Shown: positions 16,828-25,951 of the stretch, piece by piece
How the letters are laid out: every line of letters starts with the position of its first letter
Numbering within the stretch: position 1 is the first letter of the stretch
DNA from: Methylomonas sp.
GTDB lineage: Bacteria; Pseudomonadota; Gammaproteobacteria; Methylococcales; Methylomonadaceae
Direction of reading: 5' to 3'
Length of the DNA stretch: 64,000 nt
Assembly (NCBI RefSeq): GCF_023228165.1
Contig: NZ_JALOBS010000011.1
Span: 1 to 64,000 of the forward strand
Translations under genes and position numbers: made by a program
The notes under the pieces: model-generated
Seen by the model: the letters and a program-made list of their open reading frames with translations, nothing else
Database searches by the model: none
What the model was told of the DNA's origin: nothing

Positions 16828-17829
16828 ATGTTTACACAAAAATGGGGTGATGCTTACTATAGTCATGATATCGGCCCAGATGCAGATTCAAATTCAGCAA
16901 GACATTGGATCGAGAATTTAGAACGATATCAGCCGGATTTAAAGCAGCGGGTGCAGCGTACTGTCGACCAGTGGAATTTGATTGTTAGGGATCAACTGCG
17001 GAATGAAACCGCACTCAGACTCAACATCGAGAGCAAATCCAACCATACGGAAAACAAAAACATCCAAATTCCAATCAAAGTTGTTGATGGCCTGCCGGAG
17101 CCATTGATTGATATTTTGAGAAGATACAGTGAACAAGCGCCTATTCTGTTAAACGAAAAATCCTTTGCCGATACCGCCAGCGGGCTTGATATTGCTATCG
17201 AGCAATTTTCCGCACTTCAAACATTATGCCCCAGTCCAATTTCGCAATCCGACCTTGGCAACGTTACGGGTTGGTTCCAACAAATACTTGAACAGCTCAA
17301 ACAGATTGACCTCAAGCAAAGACTCAGAAACCTTGATCAAGACATTTTAGGCGCCTACTTTTTAAATTCTCCCAGGGTCGAAATTTATTGGGTGGCAATC
17401 GGCATTTATGCCCAGCTGTACAGCATATCCATAGAAGGCTTATGTTTGGTCGTATTGGCGCATGAACTTGCGCACGCATACACCCATCGAGGTAAAGATA
17501 TCGACGGCACAACGTGGGAAACCAAAGATTTCGGCAATGCCGATCTTGGCATCGTGGAAGGACTGGCTCAGTTCTATACTAAAACCGTTTGCGAGAAATT
17601 AGCTGCCCGTTTTCCGGCAGCACTTGAAGCCTATCAAGCTCTATTACAGACCCAATCGCCGATTTATACCGAACATGAACAGTGGATTGAATACCATCCA
17701 CAAATAGAACAACACCTAAAAGAAGCCGTACGCTTCAGCATGATTCAATGCCGTAGCGAAGGCATAGTGCGTTATGACGAATTCATGAGAGTTCTGCATG
17801 ATGTGGGCAACTTTCCATTTTCACGGTAA
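16828..17829 (+). CDS. HExxH metallopeptidase-like cargo protein
   Basis: A 333-residue protein of unrecognised family. The zinc-peptidase motif HELAHAYTH lies near residues 212-220, in a helix preceded by hydrophobic residues (GLCLVVLA). IVEGLAQFYT about 30 residues later supplies the third-ligand Glu typical of gluzincins. The first 190 residues are mainly helical with no signal peptide or membrane segment, so a cytosolic protein is expected. The start at 16828 is preferred because AAGGCGG precedes it; a TTG at 16795 directly after the integrase stop is the alternative. It sits in the cargo position next to the integrase and converges with the PIN gene, overlapping it by 9 bp. Target unknown. 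Confidence 0.7.
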   Translation: MFTQKWGDAYYSHDIGPDADSNSARHWIENLERYQPDLKQRVQRTVDQWNLIVRDQLRNETALRLNIESKSNHTENKNIQIPIKVVDGLPEPLIDILRRYSEQAPILLNEKSFADTASGLDIAIEQFSALQTLCPSPISQSDLGNVTGWFQQILEQLKQIDLKQRLRNLDQDILGAYFLNSPRVEIYWVAIGIYAQLYSISIEGLCLVVLAHELAHAYTHRGKDIDGTTWETKDFGNADLGIVEGLAQFYTKTVCEKLAARFPAALEAYQALLQTQSPIYTEHEQWIEYHPQIEQHLKEAVRFSMIQCRSEGIVRYDEFMRVLHDVGNFPFSR

Positions 17830-18237
17830 CAGCAGATTTTGAAAAGGCCGGGTATTTTTCCAACGGTAGGTATGAAAATCGCGTTTATCCGTACTGAAAA
17901 TCCGGCCATGGCCCACGTCTTCAGCTAATAGCACCAGCGACGCGTCGGCCAAGTCCATTGGCAAGTCGGCGTATTGCCGCATCAACTCCACGATACGCGT
18001 TTTATGTTTATCTTGGATTTCAAACACGTCGAAAGCGCCTAAATGGTACATTTGCATGAAACTCAATTGCGCTGCCACGCCCTGGCGTTTTAACAGAATA
18101 TGACAAACTTCCGTCATGACCGGAAACGTCGTTATCAAGCTTTCATCCAGGGCCTTGGCGGCGGCATTGGTTCTCGCGTGGTGTTTGTCGTTTTTGTCGG
18201 CTAACGCGATCCAAAACCCGGAATCGGCGATGATCAT
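17821..18237 (-). CDS. PIN-domain toxin (VapC-like)
   Basis: A 138-residue PIN ribonuclease-like protein. The acidic active-site set is visible: Asp5 in MIIADSGFW, Glu near 43 in VMTEVCHILL, the Asp pair in MDLADASLVLLAE, and the final Asp in RIFSTDKRDF. VapC-type toxins usually cleave tRNA or rRNA. The gene overlaps the preceding small gene by 4 bp (ATGA), the classical antitoxin-toxin arrangement. It probably promotes retention of the element. Which RNA it cuts cannot be read from sequence. Confidence 0.87.
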   Translation of the reverse strand: MIIADSGFWIALADKNDKHHARTNAAAKALDESLITTFPVMTEVCHILLKRQGVAAQLSFMQMYHLGAFDVFEIQDKHKTRIVELMRQYADLPMDLADASLVLLAEDVGHGRIFSTDKRDFHTYRWKNTRPFQNLLLP

Positions 18238-18491
18238 GCTTTATCGCTCCAATCCAGTAGATTTTTGTAGTTTTCCGATAGGTTGCCGTCGCCCGCCATG
18301 CTGCCGATAAAACCGGTCTGTTGCATGATTTGATAAGCTTTTTGGCCTTCGCTGAGTTCAGGGTTGACTTGGCGCTGGTAAATTTCATCGATAGCCAAAG
18401 AAATCAGTTCTGAGGTGTTTTTTCGCAAAGTCTTTTCCAGCTCATGCAGTTTTTCCAGGTGTTGGTTATCCAGTTCGGCGGTGATTTGCAT
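18234..18491 (-). CDS. Antitoxin of the PIN toxin, ribbon-helix-helix type
   Basis: An 85-residue protein directly upstream of the PIN gene. The first 45 residues (MQITAELDNQHLEKLHELEKTLRKNTSELISLAIDEIYQR) look like a short strand plus two helices of a CopG/Arc-type DNA-binding domain. The tail (FIGSMAGDGNLSENYKNLLDW) resembles toxin-binding tails of VapB-type antitoxins, where an LSENYK-like segment is common. Autorepression of the pair is expected from the family. It starts 9 bp after the type IIG gene ends, so the pair may be cotranscribed with that gene. Confidence 0.8.
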   Translation of the reverse strand: MQITAELDNQHLEKLHELEKTLRKNTSELISLAIDEIYQRQVNPELSEGQKAYQIMQQTGFIGSMAGDGNLSENYKNLLDWSDKA

Positions 18492-18499
18492 GGTTCCTC

Positions 18500-21400
18500 C
18501 TATTCGTTTTCAATCAATGCAATTTCCTCTGGCGTGAGTCCAAAGAGAGCGTAAATCGCTGCGTTGAGTTCGCGCTCGGATTGGACAATGGCTAACGTCA
18601 GGCGTCCTATTTCTTGGGTGCCGTCTTCGAGTAGTTCTTTCCAGTCCATGCGTTCCTTGACCGGAATGTCCAGCTTGAATTCCTTTTTGATTTGTTTCTG
18701 GAAGGCGGCGAAATCCAGTTGCCACCAGTTTTGCAGAGCGGTGGACAGTTTTTCGACCTGTTTGTCGGGATGCAGCGATGGGATGGTGTCGCGTAGATTT
18801 TTTTGCTGTTTGTAACGCGCTTCGGCATCCCGCTGGCATTTTTCAGCGAGATCGGCAATGGTTTGTTTTTGGGTTTCGCTGGCTTCCGGGATGGGCAGTA
18901 TTTCGATGTATTGGGTAAACATCCGATAAAACCCTCCACGAATAAATGGTGACATACTTCGAATCAATAGCCACAATGTTTTTGAATTTAACAAGCCGGC
19001 AAGAAACCAATCGGCTTTAGGAACGAAGTAAGCAGTATTCGCGCAATATGAACCGCTTATATCCAGTGAAAAATTCGGTTTGTCGGAAATATCAACATAG
19101 CAAATTTTTGGCTTCTCCATAGATGGCGCATACGCTTCCTGCGCCTGCTGCAACTCAAACCACTCTTGTTTGGTTGCCCGCTTTTCCAGTTTTTCTTTAA
19201 ATGGCATCAAGAGTTCTTTGATAGCCGGATAATCCTCTATGTTGATTCGATTTTTGGGAATATAAATCAGCCATAAATCTCTCGCTTCCACTCGCCATTT
19301 TTTCAGGTCTTTGCCTTCCAAGAAGGGCTTGAGCAATTCGGCCGATTTTGGATCGGCTTTTACCAACTTGTCGCGAATGGTTCGATCAATCACAAACGCT
19401 TCATTCAAGCCGGTCTTGATTCCATACATTGGGGAACCATAAACTTCTTTAAGAGTTTTGTGGCCTTCAATCAATTTGGCTCTCAGGTTCGCCAGAGCAT
19501 CGTCACCCATATGCCAATTGTCGGCATTTAGGTTGCTTTGCGGAATCTCTAGTGAGTTTTTGGAAAATGCCTCGTCTAATTGATGAATTTGTGACGGGTC
19601 ATTGATGACCGTGAAGTGAAAATGATGATCGGCGTCGGCTTGATTTTTTTGCAGACAAACAATCGCCGGATAGGTGGTGACGCCTTCAAAGACTTGTAAA
19701 TCGCCAAAATCAACGATCGTCTGCAAGGCCGCGTGTTTCAAGAGATAGCTTCGCAACGGTTCACCGGCGGCGGTTTTGAAAAAAGTACTGCTGGAAATAT
19801 AACCCAAACATCCAGACGGTTTTAACAGGCGTAAACCAATCTCGTAAAAATAGGCGTACAAATCCGCGCGTTCGGCGGCCACAGTAAAATTTGCAGACAA
19901 AAACGGTTTCCAGGGTTTCAGGATTTCCATCCGCACATACGGCGGATTGCCCAGCACCACATCAAAACCGCTTTTGACCAGAATCTCCTTGAACGTGGTA
20001 TTCCAACCGAAACGCTCGCTGACCCAGCGGCTTTTTTTATCCGGTTCAAAGCGCAAGCTATTACCGCAGAGCAAATGTCCATCCAAGGAATCCAGCTTGT
20101 GGCCGGGCTTGGCGGTCTTCAACCACAGCGATAGTTTGGCAATTTCGACCGCGCCGGCGTTGATGTCCACGCCATACAGGTTGTGGGTCAAAATAGCGCG
20201 GTCGCCGTTGAATTCTTCCAAACTGCCGGGATAAAGACGGCGCAAGGCTTGCGCCAATTCCCGGTAATACGGCGCGAATACATCGAAGGCGGCCACCAAA
20301 AACGCACCGCTGCCACAAGACGGGTCGATGACTTTGATGCTTTCCAGAGTTTGTTGCCAATGCGCCCAATAATAGTATTCGCCTCTGGCAATGTCGTTTT
20401 CCGTCTGACCGATTTTCAAGCCGGTTGCCGCGCCTTTGGCCGCTTGTTTGCGCCATTCTCCCTGGGCTGTCAGATATGACTCGCGCACTTCCGTTTGCTT
20501 AGCTTCCAGATAGCGCCCCAATGTCTGTTGCACGATGAAGCGGGTAATGGCGTCGGGGGTATAAACAATGCCGTCTTGCTTGCGTTTGCCGCTGACGCTG
20601 CGGCCTTTACTTTCTGCTGGAGCAATGCGCTTGGCCAGGTCAGTAATAAACGATTTGGGTTTGGCTTCCGCCGCTTCCCGCAATTGCTCCAGTTCCGCCA
20701 CACTTTGCTCGAAAATATGCCCCAGTACGGTAACCCTTACCTCCGTGCCGAAGTCATATTCAGTCAAACCGTGAAACTGCTGAATCAAGGCATCCGGTAT
20801 GTCCAGATTTTCCAGTGTTGGGTTGGGCGCAAACAAACCGCCGTTATAAGGCGGGATGGTTTGCGGATTATCGCGGCTGCCTTTATCAATAGCCTGGAAC
20901 AAAGCTTTCAGATTATCCCAGGAGGAATGTATCGCATCGTTTTGGGTATAGGTTTTGAAGGTGTTTTTTGCTAACAACCCGTTGTCTTCGGCAAAGGCGA
21001 TAAACAGGATTCTATCAAGCAAGGTTTGCGCCGGCTCGATGATTTCCAGGGCGGTAAACTCAGGATTCGCTTCCGCCAAGCCGATAATGCTGTTCCAGCG
21101 CATCTTTTGATATTCGCTGTATAAGCCACGGGTAATCTCTTTGTCTTGCTGCTCGCTTTCTTGCAGCCAGCGCAAGGTTTTGCCGTTCAGGATGGCGTCT
21201 TCCGACAACAGCGCTACGAATCGCCAATAGTGTTCCGGTTGGTGTAGCTGGGTAAGAAACCAACGCTCATAGCGGTCTGGGCTGCTGTTTTTGGCATACA
21301 ACCGCCATTCACGCATATTGGTCACCAGATAAAACTGGCAATTGGGTTCGAGACTGGCGTAGTTGCGGGCTTGTTCGACCGGGGTGCGATTTTGATAGCC

Positions 21401-21799
21401 GTCGCCTTTTTGCTTGACATCAAGATCGGTTTTTGCGCCTTTGTATTCACCAACGGCAATCACTTTAGGAGTGGCATCGGAAAAATGGCCTAATGCAATA
21501 TCCGGCGTTCTGTTTTCGGTAGCAATGTTGTACTGCGAGTTTAATGTTGGATTCTTGCTAGTGGCGCCATGCCAACCCAGTATCTTGATGAAAAAATCTA
21601 TCGTCAGATCGGCTTCGAGTTCGCGTTCGCCTTTTCCGTGCTTACGGCGCTTGTCATCCATCAAGGCTTGCCAATTTTGAATGATTTCTAAATGGCCGGC
21701 TGGAATCGACGCTGCAACGTCAATTTGTTTTTGCAGATAACGAGGTAAGAATAACGGTAGATTTTGCGGGGCAGCCAGTTCGTTTTGAAAGTTAGTCAC
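18500..21799 (-). CDS. Single-chain type IIG restriction-modification enzyme
   Basis: A 1099-residue fusion of endonuclease, N6-adenine methyltransferase and target recognition. The N-terminal PD-(D/E)xK nuclease is seen as RTPD (about 99-100) and GEYKG (Glu118, Lys120). A helical linker runs to about residue 400. The methylase has motif I DPSCGSGAF (about 492-500), an acidic VDI after GVDINAG, and catalytic NPPY (about 618-621). A TaqI-like specificity region and helical C-terminus complete it. Such enzymes need no separate subunits. The start is GTG at 21799 with a weak ribosome-binding site. It is the largest cargo gene and upstream of the antitoxin-toxin pair on the same strand. Recognition sequence cannot be inferred. 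Confidence 0.9.
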   Translation of the reverse strand: MTNFQNELAAPQNLPLFLPRYLQKQIDVAASIPAGHLEIIQNWQALMDDKRRKHGKGERELEADLTIDFFIKILGWHGATSKNPTLNSQYNIATENRTPDIALGHFSDATPKVIAVGEYKGAKTDLDVKQKGDGYQNRTPVEQARNYASLEPNCQFYLVTNMREWRLYAKNSSPDRYERWFLTQLHQPEHYWRFVALLSEDAILNGKTLRWLQESEQQDKEITRGLYSEYQKMRWNSIIGLAEANPEFTALEIIEPAQTLLDRILFIAFAEDNGLLAKNTFKTYTQNDAIHSSWDNLKALFQAIDKGSRDNPQTIPPYNGGLFAPNPTLENLDIPDALIQQFHGLTEYDFGTEVRVTVLGHIFEQSVAELEQLREAAEAKPKSFITDLAKRIAPAESKGRSVSGKRKQDGIVYTPDAITRFIVQQTLGRYLEAKQTEVRESYLTAQGEWRKQAAKGAATGLKIGQTENDIARGEYYYWAHWQQTLESIKVIDPSCGSGAFLVAAFDVFAPYYRELAQALRRLYPGSLEEFNGDRAILTHNLYGVDINAGAVEIAKLSLWLKTAKPGHKLDSLDGHLLCGNSLRFEPDKKSRWVSERFGWNTTFKEILVKSGFDVVLGNPPYVRMEILKPWKPFLSANFTVAAERADLYAYFYEIGLRLLKPSGCLGYISSSTFFKTAAGEPLRSYLLKHAALQTIVDFGDLQVFEGVTTYPAIVCLQKNQADADHHFHFTVINDPSQIHQLDEAFSKNSLEIPQSNLNADNWHMGDDALANLRAKLIEGHKTLKEVYGSPMYGIKTGLNEAFVIDRTIRDKLVKADPKSAELLKPFLEGKDLKKWRVEARDLWLIYIPKNRINIEDYPAIKELLMPFKEKLEKRATKQEWFELQQAQEAYAPSMEKPKICYVDISDKPNFSLDISGSYCANTAYFVPKADWFLAGLLNSKTLWLLIRSMSPFIRGGFYRMFTQYIEILPIPEASETQKQTIADLAEKCQRDAEARYKQQKNLRDTIPSLHPDKQVEKLSTALQNWWQLDFAAFQKQIKKEFKLDIPVKERMDWKELLEDGTQEIGRLTLAIVQSERELNAAIYALFGLTPEEIALIENE

Positions 21800-21892
21800 G
21801 TTGATCCATTACATGCGGTAAGCTGAAACTTATTGTAGTTTAACCGGCATACGCCCATTATTTTTATTTTCAAAATCCCATCGTCAATAAGC

Positions 21893-22192
21893 ATGCCACT
21901 AGACGCCAAAGGCCGAACCAAACGCGCCAAAAAAGCCGCCAGCGTAGCCGCCAAGAACAGAAAGGCCAAAACGTTGGAACGCGATAAAAACATCTACTTG
22001 GCTTACCACTACCTTTCCGGTGGATGGTTGAAAAAGTCGGATTCCATAAAGGCGATAACTTTTCTCACAGATGTCTGTGGCGGGCCTAATTTGAAGAATC
22101 AGGAATCGGCGTTACGAAAATTAGCTGACGGCACAAAATTGAGCCGTCAAAGAATTCATCAGATCGTCAATAAGGCCCAAAAGCTAACTTAG
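21893..22192 (+). CDS. Small basic protein of unknown function
   Basis: A 99-residue protein, strongly basic at the N-terminus (MPLDAKGRTKRAKKAASVAAKNRKAKTLERDK). The C-terminal half resembles a helix-turn-helix (ALRKLADGTKLSRQRIHQIVNKAQKL). No signal or membrane segment. It is divergent from the type IIG gene, about 90 bp away, where a controller of that gene would be expected, but a link to restriction-modification control is only a guess. Confidence 0.5.
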   Translation: MPLDAKGRTKRAKKAASVAAKNRKAKTLERDKNIYLAYHYLSGGWLKKSDSIKAITFLTDVCGGPNLKNQESALRKLADGTKLSRQRIHQIVNKAQKLT

Positions 22193-22379
22193 CTCGCTTG
22201 ACGCGAATATGCTGGGATTAACCTAATTTTAAGTTTTGTTGCCAAAATTTATTGCATTAAATTTCAATTACTTACTGTTTATCAGAATTTTCTAATTCAT
22301 TTCAGGAAAACGACCCAAATCGGCCTGAATATCCAATACACACTGTTGACGTCTTAAGCAGCACAAAGGAGTGCATTAA

Positions 22380-22610
22380 ATGTCCACAGCATCCAACCCC
22401 ATGTTAGCCCTAGGTTATTTGCGTATCTGGCAAATTGTTGGTGATAAGAAACGCGGTATCGAACCCATTTTGCCGATTGGCCGTTCGACTTTTTTAGCCG
22501 GGGTCAAATCCGGTAAATACCCGCAGCCAGTCAAACTAAGTGAGAGAACTACCGCTTGGCGCAAAGCCGATATCTTGACGTTGCTGGATTCTATGGGCTG
22601 CGCTAAGTAG
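22380..22610 (+). CDS. AlpA-family excisionase/regulator
   Basis: A 76-residue MerR-like helix-turn-helix protein: YLRIWQIVGDKKRGIEPILPIGRSTFLAGVKSGKYPQPVKLSERTTAWRKADILTLLDSMG. The pattern of a recognition helix at RSTFLAGVKSGKYP followed by the wing residues VKLSERTTAWR is the AlpA/Vis signature. In P4-like elements such proteins activate integrase or act as excision directionality factors. It begins the plus-strand replication module after a gene-free 187 bp. Confidence 0.88.
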   Translation: MSTASNPMLALGYLRIWQIVGDKKRGIEPILPIGRSTFLAGVKSGKYPQPVKLSERTTAWRKADILTLLDSMGCAK

Positions 22611-22648
22611 ACCAATCCACGCATGCACAAAAATAGCAAGGTGGGTTT

Positions 22649-23092
22649 ATGAAACAGTCTACGCAAACGCTTGATTGGAAGACCGAATGCTTACTAGAGC
22701 GGTTGGATAAAGTGAAAAATACCGGCCTAAATAAATGGCTGGCTTGTTGCCCTGCGCATAGTGATAAACATCCGTCTTTGGGCATCAAGCAAATCGATGA
22801 CAAAATCATCATCCATTGTTTTGCCGGTTGTCATTATGCAGATGTTCTGGCTGCAATAGGTTTTGAAGCCAGTGATTTATTTCCCGATAAAACGACTAAT
22901 TTCTACAGACCAAAAAAGCCAGCGCCAAAATTTAATAAGTCGGAATTATTTGACCTCTTAGTAATTGAGGCAGTTATTTTGGCACTCTGTTTTCAGGCCA
23001 TAAACAATAAGGTTGCCAGTGAGGTTGATTGTAAAAGGGCTGAGAAGGCTTTCGAAGCCATCATGCGCTTACATAGTGAGGTGTATCGATGA
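22649..23092 (+). CDS. CHC2-type zinc-finger protein, primase N-terminal module
   Basis: A 147-residue protein with a primase-type zinc ribbon at about 33-61: CCPAHSDKHPSLGIK and IIIHCFAGC (Cys, His, Cys, Cys ligands). In P4 alpha proteins and DnaG this finger precedes a TOPRIM catalytic domain. Here the chain stops shortly after in a helical tail (LFDLLVIEAVILALCFQAIN) with no TOPRIM motif. It overlaps the helicase gene by 4 bp, so finger and helicase are translated together. It probably recognises initiation sites or recruits a host primase. Confidence 0.82.
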   Translation: MKQSTQTLDWKTECLLERLDKVKNTGLNKWLACCPAHSDKHPSLGIKQIDDKIIIHCFAGCHYADVLAAIGFEASDLFPDKTTNFYRPKKPAPKFNKSELFDLLVIEAVILALCFQAINNKVASEVDCKRAEKAFEAIMRLHSEVYR

Positions 23093-24822
23093 GCAGTTAT
23101 CGAATACCGGAAATGGATTTAACTGCGGCCCTCGACAAAACGTTTGGGGTAGTTGGTGAGGCAGAAAATGTTGTTGTAGAAGAAACTACATCACCTTCGT
23201 CACCATCATCACCCAAGCGGGCTGCAGCGGTCATACACGACGTAATTGATTCGGAAAATCAAAAGTTGGGTGATGAAGCTGTGCAGCCAGATGGCAGCAA
23301 ACAAAGTTTCAGCGATCCTTCCGAGAAAGAGTCAAAGCTGGCTGAACATATCGCCAACCAATTGAGAAATTGCCTTTGCTATGACGAAATCGGAGGCGAT
23401 TGGTACAGCCAGAAAAAAGGCTTGTGGTACACGATTCCGGAAAAACGCGCACTGAAGCTCATCATGCAAGCGATGGACTTCTTGTTACCGCAAGGTTACG
23501 CCATGCAAAAGCTGAACAACATTAAGTCGTTTTTGATGATTTATTTGTTGCTAGATGAGTGGGAAAACAATCGCCATTTATTACCATTGGCTAATGGCAT
23601 TCTGGATACTTGCAAAATGACGTTGCTGGTCTACACCGATAAGCATAAGTTTAATTGGCAGTTGCCCTACTGCTACGAGCCCAAGGCTAAATTGGATGTC
23701 ATCAAGTGTTGGTTGTGGGATGCAAGCGGTCAGGATAACGAATCGGTCAATATTATCCGTGCATTTTTCAAAATGGCCTTGGTGGGTGGTGATGTCCAAA
23801 AGTTTCTTGAGTTGATTGGTGAAGGCGGTACTGGTAAATCGACTTTGGTTCGTCTGCTGGTGGCGTTTATCGGCGAAAAAAATCATGCAGCTACCGACTT
23901 AAAAAATCTTGAAAGCAATCGCTTCGAGGCAGCAGCATTGTATGGCAAGCGCTTGGCACTAATTAGTGACTCTTCCCGTTATGGTGGTGAGGTTTCAGTA
24001 CTGAAGGCGTTAACCGGTGGTGACCCGGTGAGGATGGAGAAGAAAAATCAACAACAATCCGGCAGTTTTGTGTTTCAAGGGGTTGTTGTCGTCGCATCCA
24101 ATGAGGCGATTCAAACGGCAGACTATACCAGTGGCTTAATTAGGCGAAGGATGCCAGTAATCTTTAATCGCAAAGTGACCGATGCCGACAAAGCTAAATG
24201 GGCTGCCATGGGCGGTATTGAAACGGTGATGCTCAATGAGTTGCCCGGCCTTTTGAACTGGGTACTTGCCATGACGGATGCTGACGTCAAGGCGGTTATT
24301 GGTGGCATTAACGGCCAGATGACACAAGCGCAACGGGAGCATTTGGTCGAAACCAATAAAATTGCCGCTTGGCTAGATGACAATATGGTCATCAAAGCGG
24401 ATGCAGTCGTTTATGTGGGCTGCAGCATGAAAAAGAAGACTGATACCTTTGAGATTGATAAAGCGAGATCACAAAAGCTCTACGCCAATTATGAGCTTTG
24501 GTGTGACGAGGCTGCGGTAAATCCGGTTGCGCTGCAGCGCTTCACGGCCAATGTCGTTGATGTTTGCAAGCAACTGCATATTGCGGTTGTTGCCATGAAT
24601 AAAGACAAATATGGCAAGCCCATAAAAGGCTTAGCGATTAGAACAGAGTTACATTTTGATTATCAGACACCCGTGACTCGAAGGCTATTGGATGATGGGG
24701 CGAAAGTTTATAGTGATGAAGCGGTGACCAAGAAAACCCTTGCCAGTGATGACGTTGACGAAGATGATGATGTTTTTTCAGCTGTAGCAAATTCACATGT
24801 CGACGATGTGGAGGTGTTTTGA
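23089..24822 (+). CDS. SF3/D5-type replicative helicase
   Basis: A 577-residue protein related to phage and plasmid D5/P4 helicases. After a poorly conserved, Ser/Pro-rich N-terminus (about 1-80) comes the D5 N-terminal region (ANQLRNCLCYDEIGGDWYSQKKGLWY, LPLANGILDT). The ATPase follows with Walker A GEGGTGKST (about 244-252), Walker B-like RLALISDSS, and motif C-like VVVASNEAIQ with a nearby double-Arg (SGLIRRRMPV). The C-terminus is a helical/winged region and a very acidic tail. No TOPRIM or AEP primase motif is seen. It probably unwinds the element's origin during autonomous replication. Confidence 0.9.
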   Translation: MSSYRIPEMDLTAALDKTFGVVGEAENVVVEETTSPSSPSSPKRAAAVIHDVIDSENQKLGDEAVQPDGSKQSFSDPSEKESKLAEHIANQLRNCLCYDEIGGDWYSQKKGLWYTIPEKRALKLIMQAMDFLLPQGYAMQKLNNIKSFLMIYLLLDEWENNRHLLPLANGILDTCKMTLLVYTDKHKFNWQLPYCYEPKAKLDVIKCWLWDASGQDNESVNIIRAFFKMALVGGDVQKFLELIGEGGTGKSTLVRLLVAFIGEKNHAATDLKNLESNRFEAAALYGKRLALISDSSRYGGEVSVLKALTGGDPVRMEKKNQQQSGSFVFQGVVVVASNEAIQTADYTSGLIRRRMPVIFNRKVTDADKAKWAAMGGIETVMLNELPGLLNWVLAMTDADVKAVIGGINGQMTQAQREHLVETNKIAAWLDDNMVIKADAVVYVGCSMKKKTDTFEIDKARSQKLYANYELWCDEAAVNPVALQRFTANVVDVCKQLHIAVVAMNKDKYGKPIKGLAIRTELHFDYQTPVTRRLLDDGAKVYSDEAVTKKTLASDDVDEDDDVFSAVANSHVDDVEVF

Positions 24823-25124
24823 TGAGCGCTTTAAGCAAAATGCGTCAGGCTGGATTTATAGTCTCTCTAAACGACACCGACATTGAAATCAGACCCGCTT
24901 CAAAACTCAGCGAGCAGCAAAGGCATCACATCAAGACGCACCGCGATACGATAGTATCCGAATTACTACTTGAGCAACGTCGGCAGCGCTTTAGCCATTG
25001 GCGAATCGTGTGCAGAGGCCAAATTAAGGAATTGGTATTCTGCCCGCCTCATACATTCGATGAAATCAAGCATGTTTATAAAAATGCCGACCTGATTGAG
25101 CCTATCACTCACCTGGCTGGATAA
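24822..25124 (+). CDS. Small helical protein, TubC-docking-like
   Basis: A 100-residue protein whose ATG overlaps the helicase stop by one base (TGATG). The N-terminal 50 residues (LSKMRQAGFIVSLNDTDIEIRPASKLSEQQRHHIKTHRDTIVSELL) follow the helix-strand-strand-helix pattern of TubC-type N-terminal domains, which are often found as separate small proteins beside D5 helicases in mobile elements. The C-terminus is basic and unassigned. Function unknown; position suggests a replication accessory role. Confidence 0.6.
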   Translation: MSALSKMRQAGFIVSLNDTDIEIRPASKLSEQQRHHIKTHRDTIVSELLLEQRRQRFSHWRIVCRGQIKELVFCPPHTFDEIKHVYKNADLIEPITHLAG

Positions 25125-25303
25125 CGAAAAATTGCGATTTGGGTAGCTTGTTATCCGTTAATATTAATCCAAGCTTGCGCAACCAAATGGTCTTTCAAGT
25201 TTGGAGACCGCAAAGCCATGATATATGAGGCGTGCAGGACTTTTGGCAAAAGTTGCGGAAACTTGGAAAAATCAAATTTCACTAATGATTTCGTAAAATA
25301 TTT

Positions 25304-25882
25304 ATGGGTGGTTTTGGTAGCGGTAGGCAGTCCGATCTCGAATGTACAGACGATTGTCGGTCAATTGACATCAGGAATTGGGCGCGTGAGGGCTTCTTAC
25401 GAACAAATCTTGATTTTATTTGTACTTGGTCTAGAAACCGAAAGGTGACCGGTAAAATTCGTGTCATGCCGGAATCAGACAAAGTCAGGCTTTCTTATTC
25501 TTATCGTGTCCGAGGTGACGATTGGCAATTTATAGATCATTCAATTGCTCTGCAAACTACTGCTTGCCATTATGGAGGGAAACGCTATTGGTTTACTTGT
25601 CCTGCGGTTGGATGTGGCAAGCGTGTTGCCGTGTTGTATTTGGGCGGTAAATATTTCGCGTGTCGCAAATGTTATCAATTGGCATATAAATCCCAGCGTG
25701 AAACACTGGAAGACAGGGCTATCCGAAAAGTGGATAAACTTAGAGAGCGTTTAGAATGGGAGCCAGGTTTTTTGAACGGTCAGGGATTAAGGCCAAAGGG
25801 TATGCATTGGACAACATTTCATCGTCTTTTTGCGGAACACGACAAGTTAGTGAGACAAGTCTTGCAGTCCTATATGGTGTGA
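25304..25882 (+). CDS. Zinc-ribbon protein of prophage/element type
   Basis: A 192-residue protein starting MGGFGSGR, a start seen in many uncharacterised prophage and island proteins. The middle is beta-rich (VRLSYSYRVRGDDWQFIDHSIALQTT). A zinc ribbon follows: FTCPAVGCGKRV, then a strand, then FACRKCYQLAYKSQ (four to five Cys). The tail is helical and basic (AIRKVDKLRERLEW, FHRLFAEHDKLVRQVL). It stands alone between the replication module and the right repeat, with no clear ribosome-binding site. A nucleic-acid-binding role is plausible but not shown. Confidence 0.65.
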   Translation: MGGFGSGRQSDLECTDDCRSIDIRNWAREGFLRTNLDFICTWSRNRKVTGKIRVMPESDKVRLSYSYRVRGDDWQFIDHSIALQTTACHYGGKRYWFTCPAVGCGKRVAVLYLGGKYFACRKCYQLAYKSQRETLEDRAIRKVDKLRERLEWEPGFLNGQGLRPKGMHWTTFHRLFAEHDKLVRQVLQSYMV

Positions 25883-25951
25883 TTTATCAAGATATGAAAT
25901 GAACCAAGAATTACTGGGGTGAAAAGCGTGATGACGCAGGGTTAAAGTTCT

